A DNA stretch of 64,000 bases from Spirochaetota bacterium (GCA_029562645.1 JAKQUI010000005.1:133961-197960); one strand, 5' to 3'; shown: positions 7,426-15,956, counted from the stretch's first letter. The notes: generated by a model not told the origin, from the letters alone. Numbers and translations: made by a program.

Positions 7426-8616
7426 ATGAATCGTGTTCGCACTGCCTGTTGCATTGTTGGCATGCTCGTGGTGTGCGCCGTCCCGGTCAGGCCGGACGAT
7501 GCGCCAAACCTGCGGCCCCTCGTCGAGGGCAATACCCAGTTTGCGCTCGCGCTATACAAGAGCCTCGTCGTCCCCGGAAAAAACCTGGTCGTTTCGCCCT
7601 ACAGCGTATCGACGTCCCTTGCGATGACCTCGATGGGCGCGTGGGGGAAGACGCTGCAGGAAATGCACCGCGCCCTGCGGCTGTCGATGAATTCCGAGGC
7701 GATCCACGGGTCCTTCGCAGTCCTCGCCGACGCGCTGGAACAGCGTTCGGGCGCGGGGGTGCGGCTCACTATCGCCAACGGCATCTGGCTCAACAAGGGG
7801 CTGGAGGTAAAAAAACAGTTCCTGACGTCGGCGGAACGGAGCTACAAGGCGCGCGCCGACCAGCTTGATTTTTCGGGCAACGCCGAATCGTCACGGCGGG
7901 AGATCAATGAGTGGATTTCCAAGAAAACCGCGGGAAGGATTGCGGGGCTTCTTCCCCCCGGCTCCGTGAGCCCCGCAACGAGTCTGGTGCTCGCCAATGC
8001 GCTGTATTTCCTGGGGAATTGGGAATACCCGTTCGATCCGAAGAAGACGCATACCGGGAAGTTCATTATTGGGAAGAAACGGCAGGTCCCGGCGGTCATG
8101 ATGCGTGGAAAGATGCTCTGCCGATTTCTGGAAACCTCCCAGGCGCACATTGCGAGCCTTCCCTATAAGGGCGGTGCCCTCTCGCTTGTGGTGTTTCTTC
8201 CCTCGGCCAAGCTGGGGATCGAAAAATTCGAAAAGGGACTTACGGCGCAGATGATGTCCCAATGGCTGTCGCGTCTTCAGCGGCGCGAGATGGAGATCAC
8301 GATCCCCCGCTTCACCATCGCCGCATCGTTGCGGCTGAACGAGACGCTTAAAAAGATGGGCATGTCCTCCGCATTCGGTCCCGCGGCCGATTTTTCCGGA
8401 ATCGGCGGAAAGCTGTTCATCTCGGACGTGTTCCACTCGGCCTACATCGAGGTCAACGAAACGGGGACGGAGGCCGCCGCCTCGACAGCTGTATCGATGA
8501 CCAAGAACGGCTCGCGGCGCGCCTTCCGCGCCGACCGCCCCTTCGTGTACGCTATCGTCGACAATGCGACGGGAAGCGTCCTGTTCATGGGGCGGGTATA
8601 TCAACCGAAGGGATAA
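7426..8616 (+). CDS. serpin (serine protease inhibitor), exported
   Basis: Serpins trap serine or cysteine proteases by a conformational change. After a signal peptide (MNRVRTACCIVGMLVVCAVP), the protein shows the full serpin body: LVVSPYSVSTSLAMTSMGAWG, then VLANALYFLGNWEYPFD, then YIEVNETGTEAAASTAV, then a C-terminal PFVYAIVDNATGSVLFMGRV. The hinge GTEAAASTA has the small residues needed for loop insertion, so it is probably inhibitory. Aligning P15 Gly and the PF motif with antitrypsin places P1 near the Lys-Asn pair after SMT. Length (~396 aa) is normal. Start chosen at the signal peptide ATG. Confidence 0.9.
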   Translation: MNRVRTACCIVGMLVVCAVPVRPDDAPNLRPLVEGNTQFALALYKSLVVPGKNLVVSPYSVSTSLAMTSMGAWGKTLQEMHRALRLSMNSEAIHGSFAVLADALEQRSGAGVRLTIANGIWLNKGLEVKKQFLTSAERSYKARADQLDFSGNAESSRREINEWISKKTAGRIAGLLPPGSVSPATSLVLANALYFLGNWEYPFDPKKTHTGKFIIGKKRQVPAVMMRGKMLCRFLETSQAHIASLPYKGGALSLVVFLPSAKLGIEKFEKGLTAQMMSQWLSRLQRREMEITIPRFTIAASLRLNETLKKMGMSSAFGPAADFSGIGGKLFISDVFHSAYIEVNETGTEAAASTAVSMTKNGSRRAFRADRPFVYAIVDNATGSVLFMGRVYQPKG

Positions 8617-8626
8617 TGGAGGTCAT

Positions 8627-9391
8627 ATGCTCGACGTCAAATCGCTGCGCTATCATACCGAGAAGGATTATCTTGTGCTATCCATCGTCTTTGGCATGCT
8701 ATACTGGATTCTTCTGATCGTGCTTACCTTCGGGATCATCATCCCCATTGTGGCCCTCGTCGCCCTGGGCCTGTGGATCTTCGAGCAGTTTCTCAAGGCG
8801 ATGCTCTTCGGCGACGCCATCCGCGTTTCGGAAAATCAGTATCCGGAACTCAACGCCATCGTGGTCGATCAGTGCCGGGAGTTGGGGATGTCGAACGCGC
8901 CGTCGGTGTTCATCGTCAACGGCCAGGGGATGATTAACGCCATGGCCGTACGGGTCCTGTCCAAGCGCTATGTGATCCTTCTCTCCGACCTGGTGGACCT
9001 CATGCTCGCGCGCGATCAGATACGGGAGCTGGCGATGATCATCGGGCACGAGCTCGCCCATCACGCCGCGGGGCATCTCGATCCCAAGCGGAACCTCGCG
9101 ATCGCGCCGGCCCGCTTCATTCCGTTTCTCGGGACCGCGTACAGCCGTGCCTGCGAATACACCTGCGATCGCATCGGCTATGCGTTGATCCGCGACAAGG
9201 CGGCGGCGCAGCGGGCGCTCATCGCCGTGGCCCTCGGCGCGCGCACCCTCGCCTCGAAGACGAACATTGACGCCTTTGCCGCGCAGGAGCGCGAGGTGCC
9301 GCGCTTTTTCGGGGTGCTCACCCTCATTTTCTCCACGCACCCCCGCATGACGCTGCGGATCAGACAACTCGAGGGGTTCGAGCCCAAATAA
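8627..9391 (+). CDS. M48-family membrane zinc metalloprotease
   Basis: Residues 25-60 form a hydrophobic hairpin. HELAHHAAGH (His141, Glu142, His145) is the HExxH zinc site, and Glu177 in CEYTCDRIG is the likely third ligand, as in HtpX/Ste24 proteases. At 254 residues it is compact. The start at 8627 is supported by a GGAGG just upstream; the gene begins 10 bases after the serpin stop. Protease and protease inhibitor are probably co-transcribed. Likely role: turnover of damaged membrane or secreted proteins. Confidence 0.85.
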   Translation: MLDVKSLRYHTEKDYLVLSIVFGMLYWILLIVLTFGIIIPIVALVALGLWIFEQFLKAMLFGDAIRVSENQYPELNAIVVDQCRELGMSNAPSVFIVNGQGMINAMAVRVLSKRYVILLSDLVDLMLARDQIRELAMIIGHELAHHAAGHLDPKRNLAIAPARFIPFLGTAYSRACEYTCDRIGYALIRDKAAAQRALIAVALGARTLASKTNIDAFAAQEREVPRFFGVLTLIFSTHPRMTLRIRQLEGFEPK

Positions 9392-9486
9392 TCATTGACA
9401 GGCGCGGCGCAGGGGCGACAATCGGGTGAATTATGTCACGCGACTGGTCGCGTCATCAAACCATACTAATCCATCAGAGGTATCCA

Positions 9487-9960
9487 ATGAAACGAATATG
9501 TATCGTAGCGCTCGTCGCCATGGTCGCGCTTGTCGCCGTTTCGTGCGCCAAGAAAAAACCCAGCGACATCTTCACCACGCTCCAGAAGCTCGGTGACACC
9601 AAGGAGATCGCCGATCTCAAGCAGGTGTACACCGCCGAAACCGTGAAGGCGATGGAAGAGCTCATGAAGATCGTCCCCAAGGACCTGCAGGACAGCAAGG
9701 GGCAGAACAAGTTCCCGAAGGAAGCGAAATGGGACGTCGTGAGCGAGAAGATCGACGGCGATACCGCCGAGGTCAAGGTCAAGTTTAGCGACCACCCCAT
9801 GGCGAACATGAAGGGCCAGGAAGTGACCTTCAAGATGAAGAAGGAAGATGGAGCCTGGAAAATCGATCTTGAAAAGGAAATGAAAGCTGCCCTGGCGCTC
9901 TTTCAGGGGCTCGGCGGAAAGGACGGGCTCCTCAAGGACCTCAAGAAATTTATTAAGTAG
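9487..9960 (+). CDS. lipoprotein, DUF4878-like
   Basis: A 157-residue lipoprotein with signal and lipobox VALVAVSC. The body is Lys/Glu-rich with a central predicted beta region (WDVVSEKIDGDTAEVKVKF, then GAWKIDLEKEM), the NTF2-like pattern of DUF4878 lipoproteins, which have no known enzymatic role. Start chosen at the ATG of the signal peptide; an upstream in-frame ATG at 9433 adds an unlikely leader. A strong terminator follows. Confidence 0.8.
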   Translation: MKRICIVALVAMVALVAVSCAKKKPSDIFTTLQKLGDTKEIADLKQVYTAETVKAMEELMKIVPKDLQDSKGQNKFPKEAKWDVVSEKIDGDTAEVKVKFSDHPMANMKGQEVTFKMKKEDGAWKIDLEKEMKAALALFQGLGGKDGLLKDLKKFIK

Positions 9961-9988
9961 TATCGGTTATCGTGCAAGACCGTGTTGC

Positions 9989-10030
9989 GTTCAGGGTCAG
10001 GTGAATCACCTGACCCTGAACTTTTTTATT
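9989..10030 (+). terminator. rho-independent terminator
   Basis: A long perfect hairpin, GTTCAGGGTCAGGTG paired with its complement around a short loop, followed by CTTTTTTATTT. It ends the lipoprotein transcript and insulates the tRNA genes. Confidence 0.9.
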
Positions 10031-10064
10031 TGACAGATATTCGATTCTATTTACGTATGCATGC

Positions 10065-10148
10065 GGAAGGTTGTCCGAGTGGTCGATGGAGGCGGTCTTG
10101 AAAACCGTTGGGTCACAAGCCCCGGGGGTTCGAATCCCTCACCTTCCG
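10065..10148 (+). tRNA. tRNA-Ser (anticodon UGA)
   Basis: Acceptor arms GGAAGGT/ACCTTCC pair perfectly. The anticodon loop CTTGAAA gives UGA; a long class-II variable arm and GGTTCGAATCC T arm are present. The 3' CCA is not encoded. Recognises UCA-type serine codons. Confidence 0.93.
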
Positions 10149-10161
10149 ATTGAAGCAGCCT

Positions 10162-10248
10162 GGAGAGATTCCCGAGAGGCCGAAGGGGATGGTTTGCTAA
10201 ACCATTGTACTGTGAAAGGTACCGAGGGTTCGAATCCCTCTCTCTCCG
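10162..10248 (+). tRNA. tRNA-Ser (anticodon GCU)
   Basis: Acceptor arms GGAGAGA/TCTCTCC pair perfectly. The anticodon loop TTGCTAA gives GCU; an extended variable arm and the T arm GGTTCGAATCC are present. It lies 13 bases after the other tRNA-Ser, probably in one transcript. Confidence 0.93.
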
Positions 10249-10269
10249 AAGTTGGTGCGGGACCGAACG

Positions 10270-10791
10270 ATGCCATTGAAAAAGCTCACACAGCGAATTG
10301 ACGGGAAGCGGGACGCCCTGAAGCGGACGGTCGCGGCGCGGCGCGCGCAGTTGCAGGCGCGCATCGGCGAAGCCCGCGCTTTTGCGGCCGGCCGGATTGA
10401 GTTTGGCGTCCGGAAATTCCGCGAATACCGGACCATCGCGTTCCTGCCGGAGAACGCCCGGTTTTTCGCCGCCGCGGCGTATGTGCCGTTTGTCGGCTGG
10501 ATGCTCCCCCTGTACCTCAAGGAGGATTCATCCTTCTGTCAGGAGTCCGGAAAGCAGGGATTTGTGCTTGCGGTTTTTTTTGCGGCGATTCCCATGGCCC
10601 TATCGCTTCTCGGGGTCCTGTTCGTCCCGAAGGATGCGCGCATCGTAAGCCTTGTGCTGGCGATTCTCGTGTATCTTTCAAATAGCGTGTACCTCGTTCT
10701 GTGCGTCATCAGCGCGTTCATGGCCATCAGGACGGAGAGGCTGCTTGCGGTGCCGGTTGCGGCGTCGTATGCGCAGCGGCTTCAGTTGTAA
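10270..10791 (+). CDS. small membrane protein, Tic20/DUF4870-like
   Basis: A basic helical N-terminus of ~55 residues is followed by three hydrophobic segments (AAAAYVPFVGWMLPLYL, then FVLAVFFAAIPMALSLLGVLF, then LVLAILVYLSNSVYLVLCVI). Helix pairs joined by polar KEDSSFCQESGKQGF resemble the Tic20/DUF4870 small membrane family. Function unknown. ATG at 10270 is chosen over a TTG at 10252 that nearly touches the tRNA end. Confidence 0.65.
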   Translation: MPLKKLTQRIDGKRDALKRTVAARRAQLQARIGEARAFAAGRIEFGVRKFREYRTIAFLPENARFFAAAAYVPFVGWMLPLYLKEDSSFCQESGKQGFVLAVFFAAIPMALSLLGVLFVPKDARIVSLVLAILVYLSNSVYLVLCVISAFMAIRTERLLAVPVAASYAQRLQL

Positions 10792-10842
10792 TCAGGAGCG
10801 AATGCACGCCGACGCGGACCCGTTCCGCCCGGCACGTCATAT

Positions 10843-10916
10843 GCGTCTATAGCTCAGCTGGATAGAGCGCCGGACTACGAATCCGTAGGTCAGAGGTTCG
10901 AATCCTCTTAGACGCG
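10843..10916 (+). tRNA. tRNA-Arg (anticodon ACG)
   Basis: Cloverleaf with acceptor GCGTCTA/TAGACGC, D arm GCTCAGCTGGATAGAGC, and anticodon loop CTACGAA giving ACG. In bacteria A34 of this tRNA is deaminated to inosine by TadA, whose gene follows at 11060. A terminator follows directly. Confidence 0.94.
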
Positions 10917-10921
10917 CACCG

Positions 10922-10957
10922 GAGGCCGCCCCGTGAGGGGCGGCCTCTTCGTCTTTA
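10922..10957 (+). terminator. rho-independent terminator of tRNA-Arg
   Basis: Hairpin GAGGCCGCCCC-GTGA-GGGGCGGCCTC, a perfect 11-bp stem, followed by a T-rich tail (TTCGTCTTT). Confidence 0.85.
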
Positions 10958-11059
10958 CCGGACTGCGTCCCTCTCCCGCGCGATGGATCCCAGGGCACGA
11001 CATCGGCGCATGGGCAATATCTACTTGAAAAATATCCGATATCGTGTCAGCATCATCCG

Positions 11060-11539
11060 GTGAATGACGTACACCATGAGTTCATGCGCGCCGCGCTCGA
11101 GGAGGCGCGCAATGCCGCAGAAGCGGGCGAGATCCCCGTGGGGGCCGTGATCGTGCGCGCCGGCGCGGTGATCGCGCGCGCCCACAACCGGAACCGCCGC
11201 GATCGCAATCCCCTTCTGCACGCGGAGATGATCGCGATCGAGATCGCCTGCCGAGCGATGGGCAACGAGCGGCTGATCGACTGCGACCTGTACGTCACCA
11301 AGGAGCCCTGCGCGATGTGCGCGGGGGCCCTCGTGCACGCGCGGCTTCGGGCCGTCTACATCGGCGCGCGCGATGTGAAATACGGCGCCTGCGGCACGGT
11401 GCTCGCGGTCTGCGGGAGCCCGGCGCTCAATCACCGACCCGCCATCGAGTTTGGCCTGTTGGAGCAGGAATCAACGGCGCTGCTGGGCGGTTTTTTTAAG
11501 CGGCTGCGCAATCACCACACAAAGGAGAGACCGGAATGA
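11060..11539 (+). CDS. tadA: tRNA-specific adenosine deaminase TadA
   Basis: TadA converts the wobble adenosine of tRNA-Arg(ACG) to inosine, which is essential for decoding the CGN family. The deaminase zinc site is complete: HAEM (His ligand plus catalytic Glu) and PCAMC (two Cys ligands). GEIPVGAVIV and the C-terminal FFKRLR are typical, and the length (159 aa) is normal. The start is GTG at 11060. The stop overlaps the ATG of the next lipoprotein. The substrate tRNA is encoded just upstream. Confidence 0.93.
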   Translation: MNDVHHEFMRAALEEARNAAEAGEIPVGAVIVRAGAVIARAHNRNRRDRNPLLHAEMIAIEIACRAMGNERLIDCDLYVTKEPCAMCAGALVHARLRAVYIGARDVKYGACGTVLAVCGSPALNHRPAIEFGLLEQESTALLGGFFKRLRNHHTKERPE

Positions 11540-12288
11540 ACCGTCGATTGTCGATTGCCGTGCTGGCGCTCATCGCGGCGTTGCTCGCAAGCTGCGCGAC
11601 CATCTCGTATCACGACAGGATGAAATACTACGGCAGCCCCCGCAGCGAGTTCGTCGACACGACCGAAGCGCGCTCGATGTTCGAAGGTGTTCTCGTCGAC
11701 GACCGCCTGATACGAAACGGGAAGCCCTACTACCATCTCCAGTTCGAGCGCGTCATGGACGGCGCGGGCCGGTACCTGGACCTGTATCTCCCCCATGACA
11801 CGAGCGATGCATCGCTCGTCTTCGAGTCCAATGTGAAAAAACCGGGGAAACGCGCGTCGTTCCTTCTGTTGGAGCGGACCTGCTGCTCGAATGAGTACGG
11901 CGAGTTCTCCGACCCGCTCAAGACGCGTGACCTCGAAAAAAACCCGGAGCGTCTGTTCGACATCGTCAGGGACAAGCTGAAAAAAAACGTCACGCGCGCG
12001 GACCTGCCGATCGTCTTTGTCAAACTGGTCTTCTCGAACGTCTTCAAATACGACATTATCTACACCGTGTGGAAGGCGGAGGGGGGCGACGCGACGTCGT
12101 TTTCCTGGAACGCCTGCCTGCAGCTCTCCTATGACACCATCGACGTGAAATGGAAAAATCGGAGCAGGGCGCTGTATGGACTTTCCAAGGTGGGCTATGT
12201 GGGGCCGGTCATCGTCGATATCGTGACCTCGCCCATACAGCTGATCGCGGCGATTCTCTATTTCGGGATGGGCGGCGCGGTGAAGTGA
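11536..12288 (+). CDS. lipoprotein, unknown function
   Basis: A 250-residue lipoprotein with signal and lipobox ALLASC. No recognised domain; the body has mixed alpha/beta character and a hydrophobic C-terminus (VGPVIVDIVTSPIQLIAAILYFGMGG) that could anchor in a membrane. A CC pair (RTCCSNEYG) lies mid-protein. It begins inside the end of tadA (ATG at 11536, preceded by AAAGGAGAG), so translation is probably coupled. Confidence 0.75.
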   Translation: MNRRLSIAVLALIAALLASCATISYHDRMKYYGSPRSEFVDTTEARSMFEGVLVDDRLIRNGKPYYHLQFERVMDGAGRYLDLYLPHDTSDASLVFESNVKKPGKRASFLLLERTCCSNEYGEFSDPLKTRDLEKNPERLFDIVRDKLKKNVTRADLPIVFVKLVFSNVFKYDIIYTVWKAEGGDATSFSWNACLQLSYDTIDVKWKNRSRALYGLSKVGYVGPVIVDIVTSPIQLIAAILYFGMGGAVK

Positions 12289-12297
12289 GTCGGCCGC

Positions 12298-14115
12298 CTA
12301 GGCCTTGATGCGGAAATCGCCGATACGCTTGATGGCGCCGTCGGTCTCGATCCGATTGAGCAGGGGGATGATGTACTTTCGCGACAGGCCCGTCGCGTCC
12401 TTCGCCTCGGGGACGGTGAGCTTGTCGCGGCGATCGAACTCGGCGAGGACGAGTCGTTTCAGTTCATCATACACCTCCCGATGGAAGATGATGCTCCCGT
12501 CCAGGCTCACCAGAAACCCGAGCTTCACGAGCTCCCGGATCCGCCCCTTGGCGGCATCGTCCGCCTTGTCGAGCTCCACGCCCTCGCGGCCCTTCGCCCG
12601 GACATCGTCCAGGACCTTTTTCCGATCGGGCGAGAGGGTGTCCGGCGTCACGGCGTTCCCGGCGTAATAGCGCCCGTCCTTGTCGACGATACCATGCTCC
12701 GCGGCGACCGCCGGCATCAGCAGCCGGCAGAATTCCGGGTCGATGCCGCAGCGGTCCGCGATCTCCTTGATGTTCAGTCCCACGGCCCCCATGACCGCGT
12801 CCCGGATGGCCGCCATCGACGCGGCGCCGTAGGCGGGATCGACGAGCAGGGGCCCCTGCGCCGTTATGCGCTTCTCATTGATCAGCGTTGTGATAATCTT
12901 TTCAATCGCCTTGGGATTGTCCGGGAGCGAATTGATGACGTCCGCGCGCGGCACGGCGCCCCGGACCGCGACGCTGAACGCGATGAGGTCTTCCCGGCCG
13001 AAGCCCGCAAGCGCGCCGACCTTCGCGCGAAGGGCGCGCATGTTGCGCAGGCCGCCGTACTCGGTGAGCACGACGAACCCTCCGCCGATGATCCGGTGCC
13101 CGCCGGGGTGCGTGACCACGAAGGGCTGGCCGGGATAGAAAAACCACGGCTCGTCGAACTTGATGCGCGCGATGACCGTGCGCGAGCCGTCGTCTGGCTC
13201 GTGCGCCAGGATGAGCTTGGCCTTTCGCGTCGAGGTGCCGATGAGCACCTCGATCCCGATGTTGTTCCTGATGCGGCGCTCGCCCAGAATGCGCAGGCGC
13301 GTCAGGATGTCGCCGGACTCCGCGAAGAAGTTGTCGCGCGCGACGATGGCGCCGCGCTCGATCTCCTCGCGCGCGATCCCCGCAAGGTTCAGCGCCGTCC
13401 GCTGCGAGGGCGTCCCCTCGGCGAGCGCCTGGAAGTGGCTCTCGATCTTTTTTATGCGCACCGCGCGCCGCTGGGGCAGCACCGTCACCTCGTCCTCCTC
13501 GTGGAAGCGGCCGTTCTTGAGCGTCCCGGTCACGATGGTGCCGTATCCCTTCGAGGTGAACACGCGGTCCACGTAGAGGTACGGCCGTCCGGCGTCCCCG
13601 GCCTTGGGGAGTTTTCCCAGGTTCTGAAGGATGAGTTGTTTGAGCTCGTCGACGCCCGCGCCGGTGCGCGCCGAGACGCGCGCCAGGTCCGCGTCCGCGT
13701 AGCGGGTGCCCGCGAGGTGCTCTGCGATGTCGGCCGTGACGAGCTCGATGGTCTCGTCGTCGACCATGTCGATTTTATTGATGACGGCGATGATGCGCTC
13801 GATGCCCAACAGCTCCAGCACGCGGAAGTGGTCCTCGGTCTGGGGCATCCAACCGTCGTCGGCCGCGACCACCAACAGCGCCAGGTCGATCCCCCAGGCG
13901 CCGGCCACCATGTTCCGGATGAAGCGCTCGTGCCCGGGCACGTCGATGACGCTCACCGTGCCGAATTTCGGATACTCGATGTTGGCGAAGCCGATGTCGA
14001 TGGTCATCTCCCGCTGTTTTTCCTCGGGGAGGCGGTCGCAGTCGATGCCGGTGAGCGCGCGGATCAGCGAGGTCTTGCCGTGGTCGATGTGCCCCGAGGT
14101 CCCGATGATGAACAT
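12298..14115 (-). CDS. selB: selenocysteine-specific elongation factor SelB
   Basis: SelB delivers Sec-tRNA to the ribosome at UGA codons marked by a SECIS hairpin. The G domain starts at residue 1 with GTSGHIDHGKTSLIRALTG (P loop), followed by IDVPGHERFIRNM (G3) and INKIDM (G4). Two EF-Tu-like beta-barrel domains follow, then C-terminal winged-helix repeats that bind SECIS RNA. At 605 residues it is a normal length. Its ATG abuts the selA stop without a gap, so selA and selB form one translational unit. Confidence 0.95.
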   Translation of the reverse strand: MFIIGTSGHIDHGKTSLIRALTGIDCDRLPEEKQREMTIDIGFANIEYPKFGTVSVIDVPGHERFIRNMVAGAWGIDLALLVVAADDGWMPQTEDHFRVLELLGIERIIAVINKIDMVDDETIELVTADIAEHLAGTRYADADLARVSARTGAGVDELKQLILQNLGKLPKAGDAGRPYLYVDRVFTSKGYGTIVTGTLKNGRFHEEDEVTVLPQRRAVRIKKIESHFQALAEGTPSQRTALNLAGIAREEIERGAIVARDNFFAESGDILTRLRILGERRIRNNIGIEVLIGTSTRKAKLILAHEPDDGSRTVIARIKFDEPWFFYPGQPFVVTHPGGHRIIGGGFVVLTEYGGLRNMRALRAKVGALAGFGREDLIAFSVAVRGAVPRADVINSLPDNPKAIEKIITTLINEKRITAQGPLLVDPAYGAASMAAIRDAVMGAVGLNIKEIADRCGIDPEFCRLLMPAVAAEHGIVDKDGRYYAGNAVTPDTLSPDRKKVLDDVRAKGREGVELDKADDAAKGRIRELVKLGFLVSLDGSIIFHREVYDELKRLVLAEFDRRDKLTVPEAKDATGLSRKYIIPLLNRIETDGAIKRIGDFRIKA

Positions 14116-15501
14116 CTAGGCCCCCGAGAAGAGCGCCGTGAGCGCCTGCACGATGACGGGGATGTCCTCCTCCAGAACGGTGCGGAAATCGAGCGTGTAT
14201 TTTCCGTCGGCGATGAAGCCGACGATGGGCACCTCGTTCGCCGTGAGCGCTCGGTCGATATCGTCGGCGCGCAGGCCGGGGACGTCGATCTGCACGCCGA
14301 CGCTTTGCAGCGTGTAGCCCGGCATCGACCCGCCCCCGAAGGTGCTCTTGCACTCGACGCGGGCGACCATCTCCTTTTTCCTCTCGTGGGTGATCCGCTT
14401 CATGGTCCGCTCGATCTTTTTGGCGACGGCCGCGCGGTCCTGGAAGATGCCGCTCCACACGCCCACCTCGCGACCGCGTTCGTTCATGTAGGCGAGCAGG
14501 GTTTCCTGCAGGATGAAGTAGGAAATCTTGTCGACGCGCAACGCGCGCATCAGCGGGTGTTTCCGCAGCTGCGCGATGAGGTCGCGTCGTCCCACGATGA
14601 TCCCGGCCTGGCAGCTTCCGAGGAGCTTGTCGCCGCTGAAGCAGACGAGGTCCGGCCCTTGGGCGACCTCGAAGCGCACCTCCGGCTCGAAGGAGAGCGG
14701 CAGGCGCTCGTCGCGGATCAGGTTGCCGCTTCCCAGGTCGCGCACGAAGAGCACCGAGTCACTGGCCAGCGAGGCGAGCTCGCGCAGCGTCGGTTGCCGC
14801 ACGAAGCCCTTCTGGCGGAAATTGGACTGGTGCACGGAGAGGATCATCGCCGTGTCGGGGGTGATGGCCCGCTTGAAGTCGTCCAGTTCGGTGATATTGG
14901 TGGTGCCCACCTCGACCAGGCGCGCGCCCGTCTGCCGCATGATGTCGGGTATGCGGAAGCCGCCGCCGATCTGCACGAGCTCGCCGCGCGAGACGATCGC
15001 CTCGCGGCCGGCGGCGAAGGCGTGCAGGATGAGGAACACGCTTGCGGCATTGTTGTTCACGATGAGCGCGTCCTGCGCGCCGGTGAGATGGCAGGCGAGC
15101 TCCTCGGCGAACCCGCCGCGCTTTCCCCGCTCCCCCGTGGGAAGATGCACCTCGAGGTTGCAGTACCCCGCCATGGCCGCGGCCAGCCGCTGCAGTATCT
15201 CCGCGCGGAGGGGCGAACGGCCCAGGTTCGTGTGGATGATGACGCCGGTGCCGTTCACCACGCGCTGCAGCTTCTCCAGCCGCTTGCGCCCGCAGGCCCC
15301 GATGATGGACCCGCGGAGCTCCTCGGCCGAACCCGACGCGCCGGATTCGACCCGTCGCCGGAAATCGTCGATGGCGTCGCGGATGACCGCCACCGTCACG
15401 TCCCGGCCGATGACCGGGACGAAACGGGCCACATCATCGTCCTGGAGGATCTTTTCGACCTGCGGGATGTTTCGGAGGATGGAGGCGATATCGTCGCTCA
15501 T
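14116..15501 (-). CDS. selA: L-seryl-tRNA(Sec) selenium transferase SelA
   Basis: A PLP enzyme converting Ser-tRNA(Sec) to Sec-tRNA(Sec) with selenophosphate. VNGTGVIIHTNLGRSPL, NNNAASVFLIL and the PLP-lysine motif CFSGDKLLGSCQAG (family usually SGDKLLGGPQAG) are all present. Length is 461 residues from the ATG at 15501, which begins MSDDIASILRNIPQVEK, a normal SelA N-terminus; an upstream start at 15552 is less likely. The gene lies between tRNA-Sec and selB on the same strand. Confidence 0.95.
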   Translation of the reverse strand: MSDDIASILRNIPQVEKILQDDDVARFVPVIGRDVTVAVIRDAIDDFRRRVESGASGSAEELRGSIIGACGRKRLEKLQRVVNGTGVIIHTNLGRSPLRAEILQRLAAAMAGYCNLEVHLPTGERGKRGGFAEELACHLTGAQDALIVNNNAASVFLILHAFAAGREAIVSRGELVQIGGGFRIPDIMRQTGARLVEVGTTNITELDDFKRAITPDTAMILSVHQSNFRQKGFVRQPTLRELASLASDSVLFVRDLGSGNLIRDERLPLSFEPEVRFEVAQGPDLVCFSGDKLLGSCQAGIIVGRRDLIAQLRKHPLMRALRVDKISYFILQETLLAYMNERGREVGVWSGIFQDRAAVAKKIERTMKRITHERKKEMVARVECKSTFGGGSMPGYTLQSVGVQIDVPGLRADDIDRALTANEVPIVGFIADGKYTLDFRTVLEEDIPVIVQALTALFSGA

Positions 15502-15556
15502 GGTGGCTGTTCCCCGTCGTTCGCACCGGACGGCCGCCGGCCCGGCGCGCATTGTT

Positions 15557-15646
15557 CGGAAGGGGCAGGAATCGAACCTGCCGCTGCACTAAAGTACAGC
15601 CAACGGTTTTGAAGACCGCAGAGGCCACCAGACCTCATCCGCTTCC
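15557..15646 (-). tRNA. selC: tRNA-Sec (anticodon UCA)
   Basis: Read on the minus strand this 90-nt gene has the selenocysteine tRNA layout. It has a six-pair D stem (GAGGTC/GGCCTC), an anticodon loop CTTCAAA giving UCA, a long variable arm (GCTGTAC/GTGCAGC) and a T arm CAGGTTCGATTCCTG. The acceptor starts GGAAG and ends CTTCC, as in other bacterial tRNA-Sec. Counting eight acceptor pairs leaves an apparent C-C mismatch at pair 6. It lies 55 bases upstream of selA. Confidence 0.92.
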
Positions 15647-15761
15647 CGAATCGTCGATTCACATTATGCATTCTCGGTTCGAACGATTGTGTCAATACTT
15701 TTTACCCGGAAGGGGGGCAAATGATCGATGCGAGGGAGCGTCAATCGTCGTGAAGAAAATA

Positions 15762-15956
15762 TTGACGCGGTGTTGACGAACGAGTATCTTATGAAGGCGG
15801 CATACTGTCCGGATACCGAGATTCGGGAGGTGCCGCAAACCGCGCGCTGATATGCGGATCGATAAAGAATGCGCACGGTGGTAGAGATCGCCCGTATGCG
15901 TACGGGGGATTTTTGTTCCGCCGCCGGTGGTGGCGTGAACGCGGGATGGAAATAGA
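15762..15956 (+). promoter_or_regulatory. promoter and structured leader of the PAS-GGDEF gene
   Basis: TTGACG (15762-15767), a 17-nt spacer and TATCTT (15785-15790) form a plausible sigma-70 promoter. The ~160-nt leader that follows is rich in potential stems. It contains the hairpin CCCGTA-TGCG-TACGGG (15891-15906) followed by GGATTTTTG, which looks like an intrinsic terminator about 40 nt before the start codon. This could be an attenuator or riboswitch expression platform. It does not match the GEMM (c-di-GMP) riboswitch core. Confidence 0.45.

Noticed and set aside
12481-15612. A 1043-codon open frame on the plus strand opposite selB and selA
   Set aside because: Its composition (Asp/His/Arg/Ala-rich, no domain) is the mirror of GC-rich coding on the other strand, and selA and selB account for the DNA fully.
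15797-15890. c-di-GMP (GEMM) riboswitch before the GGDEF gene
   Set aside because: The GGCAAACC-type core and the tetraloop-receptor arrangement are not present in order; only a generic terminator-like hairpin is supported.
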